64,000 bases of DNA, taken from Arachnopeziza araneosa (lineage: Eukaryota > Ascomycota > Leotiomycetes > Helotiales > Arachnopezizaceae). Shown here in pieces: positions 12,765-23,495 of the stretch (position 1 is its first letter; each line of letters opens with the position of its first letter). A model generated the notes under the pieces. That model saw only the letters and a list, made by a program, of their open reading frames with translations, was not told the DNA's origin and ran no database searches. A program made the position numbers and the translations under genes. The stretch covers positions 186,001 to 250,000 of the forward strand of contig QYAI01000032.1 in the NCBI GenBank assembly GCA_003988855.1, given 5' to 3'.

Positions 12765-13054
12765 TTAGACCAAAGCCTCGAGTTGTGTAGGACTTCTCTT
12801 GCTGTACAGAATAACTTGGCTTGGTTCCAGATTTATACTTCTGAAGGACATGAGGAATAAGCTCTTACCAAACATAAACTTATTGTAGCTGTATTCTAAG
12901 TTCATTGACATTTCCCTTTCTTTCTTTTCCTCACAACATTGCCACTTCAAACTACATTCCCTACCCTATTCCCCACGTAATCCGTTTACACATCCCGAGG
13001 CTGTATATTACTGCACTAATTCGTAGCTCACTGTCAATCAAGACTTTAGCTGTC

Positions 13055-13112
13055 AATCAAGACTTCAGTTGTCACATACAGCTAGGGGAAGATAGGATTT
13101 ATTGTAAGCTAT
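13055..13112 (+). repeat. Left arm core of terminal inverted repeat
   Basis: 58 bp identical to the reverse complement of 14151-14208. It includes CACATACAGCTAGGGGAAG. Two 19-bp AATCAAGACTT-type units lie at its outer edge (about 13032-13069). Confidence 0.85.
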
Positions 13113-13181
13113 GTAACTTCTAGATTGTGTTGTGTGGTGTGAAGTGTTAAGCAAAATGATCCCTCCATATTTAAGCAAAAT

Positions 13182-13807
13182 TTACAAAGAATGCTTCAGC
13201 ATCTCTGCATCCTCTGATGCATTGTTGTTGGATGCGAGTGGCGTTGGCTTACCAGCATTGTTGGATGCGAGTTGGGTTGCCAGCATTGCTGCTAGCTGCA
13301 CTAAAAACCGATCAATACACTTGCAAAACACATTAATACTAATTAATAACTTACAGTTTCTGCAGCCTCTCCAGCTGCTTTTTTTGGTTGCGGCGCTGTA
13401 ATCTGTTAATATATCTCCGAAAGAATTGACCGAGGATGCTAACTAAGCCGCCGTCCTTTCCTCTCCCAGCCTAATAATAATCGTTAGCAGTAGTTTTATC
13501 AGTATTATAATTAATATAGCTACCGGGAGACTACCACAGGCACTACCACCGCGACCACCGCGACCACCGCGACCACCGCGTCCACCACGCCCGGCTACTT
13601 ATTTTAATAACATATCATTGTGTTAGAGAACAAAAACTAACCTTGGCCTCTTCTTCCTCCTCCTGCCCCTCCTCGTTATCCTCCCCCTCCCCCTCCCCCT
13701 CCACCACCATTGCCCTATTTTTCACTATCAATTTCTATTCATGAATCTTGGGTCTAACATACCCTATTAAATGTTGCGTTCTGGATTCTATTATTTATGG
13801 TAGACAT
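13182..13807 (-). pseudogene. Relict RGG/Gly-rich coding segment inside the inverted-repeat element
   Basis: Read on the minus strand, an ATG at 13807 (MSTINNRIQNATFN) is followed by candidate GT-AG introns and a G-rich exon. One frame gives RGGAGGGRRGQ, continuing after splicing into five RGG repeats (about 13540-13600). It then gives a basic segment (RRNQKKQLERLQKL) and a tail with repeated TPLASNN-type words ending at 13182. The frames do not join cleanly: a TAA lies in the Gly tract and the last junction is out of phase. This looks like a decayed or captured host gene fragment rather than a working gene. RGG boxes generally bind RNA; function here is not claimed. Confidence 0.3.
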
Positions 13808-13898
13808 TTTGACATATCTACCAAGTTGTCGTAGAGGAAAGAAGAAGGACCGGCCTAGAATTTATAGAGCCAAATCATGTCGGTGATTAGGAATGGAA

Positions 13899-13933
13899 GC
13901 CGCGTTGCAATTCACTCACGTGCAACGCGCGGC
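13899..13933. repeat. Imperfect GC-rich hairpin inside the element
   Basis: GCCGCGTTGCA at 13899-13909 pairs with TGCAACGCGCGGC at 13921-13933, leaving a 2-nt bulge and an 11-nt loop. It stands out in an otherwise AT-rich context and lies upstream of the relict minus-strand reading frame. Confidence 0.5.
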
Positions 13934-14150
13934 TGCGTGGAATGACCTCGGGAGTGAATATCTCGAGAGCGATTTTTGAACTGACCTCGATCAGACCTTT
14001 GTCTTCAAAGCTATATAAACCAGGGATGGCATTGCTAAATATGGAAGATGCTGTGATGGAAGAGTCTTAAGACGATTTTGCTATAAATAAGGACGGGTCT
14101 TTTTGAATTCGCTCAAAAAATTATATCATACAACACAAGTTAGCAGTTAT

Positions 14151-14208
14151 ATAGCTTACAATAAATCCTATCTTCCCCTAGCTGTATGTGACAACTGAAG
14201 TCTTGATT
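14151..14208 (-). repeat. Right arm core of terminal inverted repeat
   Basis: 58 bp, exact reverse complement of 13055-13112. It is flanked outward by tandem 19-bp units (AACAACTAAAGTCTTGATT) to about 14265, one copy more than on the left arm. Confidence 0.85.
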
Positions 14209-14280
14209 AACAACTAAAGTCTTGATTAACAACTAAAGTCTTGATTAACAGCTAAAAGTCTTTACTAGCAACTAAAAAAG

Positions 14281-14622
14281 ATCAAGGTCAAATCCAGAGT
14301 GCGCAAGTCTCAATATTATTATGATGGATCCTAATACTGTTGCCATCTTTCTCGCCATCCATGCTTATGCATGCTCATAAAAACATCAGACCTTAATATG
14401 AAACGAAAGAAAACTCTGTATCCGTCCAATGACTATGAAATCTTAAAAACATGCAAAGGAGATTCGTTCATCATAGCTCGTGTCCACAGCCGCCAAGGCA
14501 ATGAAAGGAAGGCATGCTTTAAAGGAGAAAGACGCGCTATGCTACCAGCAGACTCCACTACGACAGAAAATAGCAAAGATCGAAAAGCCGCTCTCTCTCA
14601 ACCTCCTCCTTCCTACCACTTC
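14281..14622. other. Intergenic flank of the inverted-repeat element
   Basis: 342 bases between the outer edge of the element and the stop codon of the DUF3824 gene. Small open frames are present but none has coding character. Nothing recognised. Confidence 0.5.
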
Positions 14623-17600
14623 CTACCTTTTACTCCTTCCACTAGTACTCCCTCCAGCAGCCTGAACACCCTCCACTAGATCTCCTAGCAAATCTTTCCA
14701 TTTCTTCCGTCCTTCAAGCACCTCCCCGAAATCCTTAGCCCATTTCTCAACCATTTCCTGCTGTCCCCCACCTCTGGCGCCGTCTACTGGTTGACCATCG
14801 CGGTCGAATCGATCGGGTAGGACGACTGTTTCATCGGACATAGAAGGCGAGGGAGAGCGGGAACCTTGTCTATGGCGGCGTCGATGGTTTGAGGTGGATG
14901 TGAGACGGTTAGAGGAAGGATCCGATCTATCCCGATGGCGATGTTTTTTGCGGCGGGACGAGGAAGGGACGGCGGTGTCAGAGTCGGAATGAGTGAGGTC
15001 AGGATCTGGGCCTTGATTGCGTTGATGTTCGTGGTTGGAGGTTTCGTGGATTTTAGCTAAGCGACGAGAGGAGGTGGGTGAGAGCGGAGCGAACATGACG
15101 GATTTCGCTGGTGAGTCGGGAGGTGTAGTAGGAAGTGGGATAAGCTCGCGGGTTGGGTTTACACCGACTAGGAATGTATTAGCAAGTTTATGAAGCTAAC
15201 TGATCACGCGAGATGGGAGGAGTGGAGGACAGGTTTATAGCTAAGAAAAGAAGAGCGCACCCTCCGTACTTACCCTCTCTCCTCTCATCTGGGGAGGAGG
15301 ATAATAACTCGGATCCAAACCTCCACTCATCGTAGGTCCAGCATCATGTGGATTCTGAGGGGGGAGATTCGAATTGCCACTCACATTTTCACCTGTCCCA
15401 AGTGGATAGCCGTGAGGATCAACTCCTACTGGTGGTGCTCCCGCGTAATCGGCTGGATTGTAAGGTGGCATGGGTACTTGCTGTGGGACTTCGCCCACAT
15501 TATAGGTGGATTGATTGGGATGTGTATAGGGTTGTTGGTACTGAGGATCTACTGGTGGAGGAGCGAATTGGCCATTCTCGGGATAGTAAGAACCGCCTGA
15601 AGCGTGAGGGGGTGAAGGGGTGTAGCGATCTTCTTCGTTATAATCTCGACCGTAAAAGTTTTCAGCTGGTGGTGGCTCTTCATAACCTGTAGTCTCTCGT
15701 TAGAAACGACAAAGGGCAAAGACTTTTTGCTTTGCTTTGACAAGATACGAATAAAAGAACAAAGAGTCTACGTCGATCTAGTCGGAATCAAGTTTGACAA
15801 CTTTCTTGCCAACTTGCTTCGAATCGACGACGTAGAACGGGAACGAGATCTTGAGTGCTGGGGGTCCTCACGTCTGCGTTCCCTCTCACGCTCCGCCTCG
15901 CGGTCTGCTTCCTTCTGCTCCCTACGCTTCTTATACTGGCTAACACCGATTGCAGCAGCTGCCGTACCAACTGCTGCGCCAGCAATATCTTTAACTCGAC
16001 TTCTTGATCTTGATTTCGATTTTCGCGGAGGATCGCGGGTAGATCCATCGGATGAATACTCTCGTCTTCGGCTTCGGTCTCGTGTAGCACCGTACGCTGC
16101 AGCGGCTGGATCGTAGTGACCGGGTGCATAGCCGGGCGCGGTGGCGTATACGGGTTCAGTACCGTATTGAACCATTCCTAACTCTGGGTCAACTCCCGGA
16201 TCAGAATATGCGCCAACAGATCTGGCTCTAGACCTGCTACTGGTTCTACTCCTCCTTCTCTCTCTTCTTGTATCTTCCACTTCCTCCTCCTTTGCCTTGC
16301 GTCTCTCATAGAGACCAGCAACGGCAGCTCCTGCCAGACCTGCTCCAGCAATCTCGGCTCCTTTTCTAACACGTGACTTGGATCGTTCACCTGACCGGGC
16401 GCGAGACTTGGATCGGAAATGCTCTACAACACCTGCGATAGCGGCTGTTGCTGCTCCAGCTTTCGCGATGCTTGCAGCCCGTTTCTTGGGATTTCGATGC
16501 TTGCTTTGACTTCTCTCGCGATCAGAGTAGTCAGAATAGTCACCTGATCCGCGCCGTCTCGAGACGCTCCGAGTTCGGCTACGTCCTCTTCCTTGCTCAT
16601 CGTTGTTGGCCCTGCGATTAGAGACATATTTGGCTGCAGCTGCAGCAGCGAGACCAGCAGCAGCAAGACCAAGAGCAGTCTTGATTTTGCGGTGGGAATG
16701 TCTGCTGGAGGATCTTGACCTACTATCATCGTCTTCACGGCTTTCTCGATACCGAGAACGTGCTCTGGTCAGGACTTCTGCTCCAATGGCACCCAGAGCT
16801 GCACCTCCAATAACATTTCTACCACGGTGTTCAGGTCCATCTCCCATCTTATTGCGGTGATTGGCAATCAGAGCAGCCGCACCGGCTCCAGCTAAAGCGC
16901 CTTCTGCGAGATGTCTCTTGTGATGTGGACTGTGACTTCTGCTCCGATCTCTTTGTACAACCTTTCTGCGAACAAAATCTTCGTCATCGCTATATTCGCG
17001 ATCGCTGACAGAGTCGCGTGGACGGACGTCCCTGCGATTGACTATAGCAAATTCTTCATCACTTCGTCTGGGACCACCGGCTTCGCGAACGTCTCGTCTG
17101 TAGTAGTATTCATCTTCTTGGCGGTGATGATGACGCCTTGGTTCTGGTCTTTCGGCTTCCTGCTGACGAACTTCCTGCCTGACAATTATTTGTTCTTCTC
17201 TTGGTAGAATAATTGGAGGAAGCGGGGCAGCTTCTTGCACAATAATCTGCTGAGGTTCTGGGGCGCGTTGACGGATTATGATAGGCGCTGGCGGCGGATC
17301 AGGTCGATCATAGTATTCCGTCTCTTTTTGATATCTCTCCACCTCATAGGGCTCATCACGGTCTCGTCGTTCCGTTGTACGTCGCTCTATTCTCACATCT
17401 GTCTCCCGAACATCCCGATCCGACTCCCATGGTCTATTTGCTCTTTCCCATGGTCTGTCTCCGTTCGACTCGCGCCTGTCCCGCTCATAGACTACGGTTC
17501 TTGTACGGTCACGCTCTCGCTCTCGGTCGAGCTCGCGGATGGGTTCTCGTTCACGCTCAACATATCGCTCGACGACTGTTTGACGTGGTCCGATGCCAAT

Positions 17601-17846
17601 AGCACTGCGGGGTCGTTCGGGTCCGTCTACATATCGTGTGCGATCAATCTCGATTCGTTCAGAACGAGGAACGACATCTAATCGGGAAGAACGACGGTCA
17701 TCGTCATCGTCATCCACAGGAGTAACTCTGTATCTGTGGACGGTGCGATAGGAACCACTGTTTTTGGTTCGACTGGTGGTGGAGCGGTCATCATCCGAGT
17801 CGTACTCGTCGCGATAGATGCGCGTGGTTCTGCTGACTTCTGGCAT
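14623..17846 (-). CDS. DUF3824-type protein with repeated glycine-zipper helices
   Basis: Predicted 978 aa from exons 17846-15872, 15686-15270 and 15167-14623. The first donor (GTGAGG at 15871) joins RERRR to YEEPPPAENFY. The second junction (15269-15168) is the less certain one. Residues 1-300 are extremely charged (RERE and RD-rich), with a Pro/Gln-rich patch. Residues about 300-650 hold six short Gly/Ala-rich hydrophobic segments, such as AEGALAGAGAAALIA, GGAALGAIGAEVL and AGAGLAGAAVAGLYE, separated by Arg-Ser-rich linkers. The C-terminal third has Pro/Tyr-rich sequence (SPSPPHASGGSYYP type), then SR-rich and helical segments ending RSKR. This is the layout of fungal DUF3824 proteins. Function is unknown; a membrane-associating or phase-separating scaffold is a guess. 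Confidence 0.82.
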
Positions 17847-19241
17847 GGTGAAGTAGTTTGTCGTAGTTGTCGAGTGTAGATGTGCCCTCGGACTGAGTTT
17901 TCCAAGACGGTTGGGTTGCGGTTGTCAGCTTCTGGGGGTTGGGGACGTCGATGGTGGGGTCCGCAGGGGATTTGTAGTTCTCTTGCGCGCGCCTTGTCAA
18001 ACCAGGTTGCGTCAAGTCAGGCCTGCTTGCGCCTCTGATAATTGCCTCTCACACCACGCGGACCTGGCGTTTTTGGCACAAAGGTTGGGTGGTATCTTGT
18101 TCCGATCTTCTCCTTGAAAGTGCAACACAGAGTCTAGCCACAGCCTTATGCGCCTTGCAAGTAGATTTCGTCCGTCAGATGAGCCAGTGAGATTTATGAC
18201 GCTTAGTAGTGACAAAGCAGTATGGGGAGGCTACTAGGTAAGGTCGAGGGGACTGGCGATGGCGGAGACTCGGATGCGAGAAGTGCAGCTGACGAGTTGC
18301 GCAAGATGGAGACCTAGAGGGTTCGCCGTCTACGTCAGGAGGCGAAGATGTGAAGAGTCACTCTGGTCAACAATCGGTCGTTGAATAAGAGCGTCTTTTA
18401 AGACTGAAGCTGGAGGGTTTGTCTATGTACAACTCGAGTAGCTCTCTCCACGAGGACTTGGAGGGGGGCTGCAGGGTGTTTGATGACCACGTCGCAAACA
18501 AGGAATATGCAAGAGCAAGGAGATGCAAGATGGGAGTTCTCAAAGATTTAGATTTGTTCCTTGCCAACCACCTCCTTTTTCCAGACTTCGCAACCAAAGC
18601 TCTAGGGGAAACTATGCCAACTTTTCCATGTGGACTTGATATCTCAACATGGTGCCTATGACGTCGTTCGTTGGCATCAGTCAGTGCGCAGAAAAAGGAA
18701 TTCTCCTCTCTCCTGCGAGGATAGAGCCGCAAGCTGAAAAGTTAGGTATATCCGATGTTAAATAAGAGTGACACCCAAACCATGCTCGCCCGAGCGAAGA
18801 GTCACTTACACGGTGAGAGATGCTGTTCGGGTTCTTACATAAAATGGTAAGCTGAGGGTTGCCCAACAGAATGCCTCGAGAAGCGCACGACGGGATTGGT
18901 CTCAGCTCGCCGGGCAAGGGCAGAAGTTCGCTCAGCCTCCACAACTTCCACGGCCTCGATATCGCACAGCCTTGCGCCCTACAGCCGTCTCACCACTTCA
19001 TGCCGTGTATCTGTTTCAAGTCCTTCGATGCACGCCAGACCAACCATCACTCGACGGCATTCTCGCCACAATCTGGTGGCGGTTATTTCACGCGTTAGGC
19101 AGGGAGGAGCTGAGTGCTTTATACTTTACGTCTTTTATTCATTCGGCAGCCTAACTACAGTAACAGTGATGATCTAGTGTGGAATACCACAAGGGGTGGG
19201 GGACTTGATGTCCCCATTGGAGGAGCTGATAATTCTAGAAC
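17847..19241. other. Gene-poor 1.4-kb interval
   Basis: Upstream flank of the DUF3824 gene and downstream flank of the large orphan gene. Several overlapping open frames exist on both strands (for example 18367-18732 minus), but none shows a domain, splice-supported extension or consistent codon character. No RNA gene recognised. Confidence 0.5.
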
Positions 19242-22200
19242 TCAGTGACCACCACTACGACCCTTGGCATCTTTCGCAGCCTTCTTGGCCGCAGCCTTTG
19301 CTGCCTTCTTCGAAATCTGCTTTGCTTCCTTGGGAGCTTCGCTGGAAGAGCTGCTAGCAACCGGGGCGGACATGGACGTGGAAGGGCCAGGGACCGGTGT
19401 AGAAGAATCGGCGGCGTTCGAGTTCGACTCTGCTTGGCCGGGGAACAGCTGGAGTTCTTGCAGACGGGATGCGAGAGTTAGGTGGCCAAATTCCAAGCCC
19501 ACGGCTTCGCAATAAGCATGAGTGGACGCGTATGGCGACTTGTCGAGGTACTTCATGATAATGGGTTGGATATGCTCATAATATGAGACTGCATGAGCTG
19601 CGCTTCCGTCGCACAGCTTGATCAACATTTCCGCCCAAAGCTTGCTCTTGATGTCGGTAGACGAGCAAACATGATTAACCGATGCACGATCTGGCTCACC
19701 GAGGCCCACGCGACCTTTACAAGTACGCCGATTAATTGCATCGAGCTTCTCATAGAGCTTGACACTGGACTGCGTTAGCGTTGCCTGTATCTTAAGACGA
19801 GTCACTTACGTTTCCGTGAAGATTGCATTTCCTCTGGTATCGTAGACAGGAGGAAAGGATATTGTGCTGTCGAAAATTCCATCATCCTGTTCAACCTCTT
19901 TCTCTACTTGACCTCCTAATCCACGAGCTAGTTGAGCTTGTTGTTGGAGAACGGGATCGGTTTCAATGGTACCTTGTGTGTCCATTGTATGAAGAAAGGC
20001 TGTGTATGTGTACTCTAGGTTCTCGTCGCCAGTAAGACTGGAAGAGAGCTTGGCAAACTCGATATTGAAGGCCATGTTTCCACGCTTTCTGTTTTGACGA
20101 TAGACAATGACGCTCATGCTTCGATGATTACCCTTCTCGTCAATGTTCTTGTCGCTCTGGCGCATTTCGATATCCATTGCTTCATACATTCCGTTGTTAC
20201 TCATATCACGCTGAAACCCACGAAGGGTTGCAGTTGTATGTGATGGTTGATCTAACGTAGCATGATGACAGCCTAAGAGAACATCTTCAGAGTGATCATG
20301 GGCGCAGAGAGGAAACTTGACACCAGCTGCGTTTACGACCAATGTGCAGAGATCATGTCGGAATGCAGTAGCATCCTTGGGGTCGTCTTGTGGCGGGTTT
20401 TCAATCATCTGCTTGAATCGGCTCTTGAACTCGGGCTTCTGAATCTGCTCGAAATCAAGCTTGCTTTCAAGAAGAAGATTATTGAGACCTTTATGAAAGC
20501 TGACGCCGAATACTCTCTTCGATTTAGCCTCGATTTGTGCATGGCCAAGTTGTTTATGTAAACTCATCTCAACTCTGCGGCCGGATGGTTGAGGTGCTGG
20601 CGACTGAATGGCATCCTGCTTAACGGTTTCAACCTGGTCGGCTCCTTCATCATCGCTTTCGTTATCAGATTCTGCTTGGATTCTGCTTGCTTCTACCATG
20701 CCAGCGTAGACATATGGTCGAATCAATTCTCTGTCCTCGTCGGTCAAGACGGCAAATCGACGAACCATGTCGGGGCTTGCATCAATAATTCCTAGCTTCG
20801 TACCAAATTCCATATGGAAACAGACCATCTTCTCGGCAGCCAACTTCCATTCTGCAGTGTTGTATTTGAGAGATTTATCAGGTCCCTTTCCCTTTCCCTT
20901 TGGGTCGTTCAACGCATCTGCTCCCCCGCCGAAAATGAATTGAATGTCGGCGTCCAAAGCGAGTGTTGCCGCCCGCCGAATACAAGCCACTGTTTTAACG
21001 AGTTCAGATCGTTCATTGATTCTCGCAGTAAACATGATCTTTGAAAATGTAGACTGGCGAACAAGAAGTTCTTCGAAAAGAGCTAACGACTCATCATCGT
21101 TCTGGGGTAGTGTTTGGACCATGCGAGTATAGCTCGCAGCGACATCACGAATCTGTTTCTTTATAGGATCTTCGTCAATCTTCGGAATAACCTCAGGCCA
21201 TCGATCGTGTAGTGCACGCTGAATGTTATTGCACATATGATGCATTTGCTCCAAAATGGCAATGTTGGTGATATTCATTAGCTCGACATAATCATCTCCC
21301 TCAGGAATTGGAAGCATCCCTTGGGTGACCCAGTCATGGACTGAGGTGTAATCATCCCGTGTCATAATGTCAAAGGCTTGCTGGAGTAGGTCTGGCTTAT
21401 CCGCAGTACTATTAAACTGAATAATGGTGGACTCAAGGACATGTTTCAATGAGTCTTGCAGGATGTCGTACGCTCCTTGGTCCTTGATCGTATATTTCGC
21501 CGTAATACGGTCTCGATAGAAAGCCCTCAGAATAAGCAAGCGCATGTCGATGTCGTAAGTCAGATCAATCACATCGTTGTATGCTTGAGTGCACTCGGCG
21601 TTCATTTTATCTTTGTCAACCCCATACAGATCTTCAACGTACTCGAAGAGAGTGTCTTCGCCAAGAAAACGGCTCAACGCTACCAGGGTCTTTGAGTCCT
21701 CATTCATCAACAGGTCAGATATCTTTTCAAGTCCATACTTGAGGGCTGCGACGATATACAAGAGTGCTCCAACATTAACGACCCTAAAGTCGTCGACTCT
21801 ATCTTCATAAGACCATGTCTCCAGGCTTGTATCGTTCAATTCAGCAAGGAATTTATCAACAGTCCATGAGTTCTCTAAAGGCAATTCGCAATCGGCCTCG
21901 AAAACGACACTCTTAGAATTCTTGTGTTGCAGGTCAAGATTTTCCAACTTGAGCTTGCGACTCTTATCCATGAGCTCCAAGGCAAGTAGTTTGAGAGCCG
22001 TAATGGACTCATCCGCACCTGGCTGTCTACCTGCGATTTTGACAATTTCTCTGTTGACGGCTTGTTGCTCATCCCAACTTGGATATTTGTTGAAGGGAAG
22101 TGGAATTGGTCGAGTCATCATAGCATCGTACTGAGATTGGACGTCACGAATCTTTTCTTCGATCTCCTTTTGCTCTGCTTGCTCCTCCATGGCTTTTTCT

Positions 22201-23495
22201 GCGATAAGTTCTGGCATATCGTCGGTGTTTGTCCTATCTGAGTCATTTGAGTTGGTATCCGATCCATCCTCGACTGTGGCTTGATATGCTGCACGCGGAG
22301 TATCCTGCTGAATCTTTTTGGAGGAAGATTCGATCTGACTTTGCTTTGTGTGATTTTCAATGTGAGCGATAACTTCATTGTGGCTTAGACGGAACGGAGA
22401 TCCAGGCCATTTCTCTGCTGGTCTTGGATCTAGATGCTCTTCGTCCCACTTTTCCATAAGCTGTATTTTGTTAACATTACCCAAGCTACTTGATCAGAAA
22501 ACTCACCACCTCTCGCTCGCTAGATCGAACATTGGTATCAGCATGAATTTGCTTGTAATACTTTGCTCTATGCAACCGCCAATGTGCTTCTTCGCGATAC
22601 ATGATCATTGCACTCTCGCGACTCTCCTTGGTCTTGTAGACATGACTATGCTGCAATGCTTGTCCATAGGAGCTGTTCCAGCCTTTTGTCAGTGTCTCGG
22701 CAATAGACTTGTCTTCAAACTCGAGGGTACTGTAGAACTCGTCTCGGAATAGTGGGAGAGAGCGACGAGATAGAAGTGCAGGATCAGTGCTTGGATGAGC
22801 TTTTTTGACACACTCCTCATAACGACGTGATTGTTCGGTCTCAAAAGCTACCGAGACGCGGCCTGAATTTTCGATTGTAGCATGTCCTATGATGCGTTAG
22901 TAGGTGATGGTCAAATGATACGGGTACGAACGTCGCTCAAGATCTTTCTTGATGGCAACGAATGCCTTCATCATCAAACCATCCTCTTGTTCTAGATTTT
23001 CGGTTGCATATGCAACCGAAACCGGCGTTCCATTTCTCTCACACATCTTCACAAGACCGTCGAGAATCCTGTTGTCCTTGATGCTATTCAATATCAATAT
23101 TAGCATCAACATCACCTCACCATCCAACTTATCAACCAAACCATAGAACTAACTAGCTTCAAAAGGAGAGGAAGGATGGGAACTTACACAACCGCCTTAT
23201 CCTTGATGATGTAAGTATGGTTACACATCAACTTGGTACAGCCCGGAGGCCCAGCACACGGCTTCTGGACCACCTTCTTTCCGTGCTTCTTGTTCGCGCG
23301 CTTGAACTCCTTCGCAGCGGCGACAGACGCGCTGCTGCTTCCTTGGTTGCCGGACTCCAGAGCGGCAATGGTAGCCGCGAGAGCGGCTTGCTCGCTGTCG
23401 AGCTGTCGGTTGGCTGGTTGCTCCACTGGAGCAGGAGCGGCGGTGCGAAGAGGGCGGGCGCCGGAAGAAGAAGAAGAAGAAGAAGGGGACGCCAT
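19242..23495 (-). CDS. Large fungal orphan protein, 1337 aa
   Basis: Exons 23495-23188, 23083-22932, 22886-22507, 22460-19810 and 19764-19242 close in phase. The ATG at 23495 lies in a strong context (CCACCATGG) and opens MASPSSSSSSSGARP; an upstream in-frame start would add a hydrophobic stretch but lies in poor context. The early part has a small Cys/His-rich segment (CAGPPGCTKLMCNHTY), possibly metal-binding. The next exons have a regular soluble composition. Residues about 280-1150 are mixed helical, with an acidic stretch near DDMPELIAEKAMEEQAEQKE and a GKGKGPDK linker. The C-terminus is Ser/Pro-rich, then Lys/Ala-rich (KKAAKAAAKKAAKDAKG), as in nucleic-acid-binding tails. I recognise no family. 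No signal peptide or clear membrane span in the chosen start form. Confidence 0.8.

Larger units (their letters stand above)
13021..14280. mobile_element. Non-autonomous inverted-repeat element (MITE-like), about 1.26 kb
   Basis: A 58-bp segment at 13055-13112 is repeated exactly as its reverse complement at 14151-14208. Similarity continues imperfectly inward for about 25 bp and outward into short tandem units. Outside the 58-bp core both arms carry 19-bp direct repeats (AATCAAGACTTTAG-type), two on the left and three or four on the right. Long terminal inverted repeats with subterminal arrays fit a class II non-autonomous transposon. There is no transposase reading frame. The interior holds a GC/G-rich minus-strand segment coding RGG repeats in broken frames. 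Exact ends and a target-site duplication could not be fixed by eye. Confidence 0.65.

Noticed and set aside
18367..18732. Minus-strand frame of 121 aa
   Set aside because: No domain, and overlapped by an equally good frame on the other strand.
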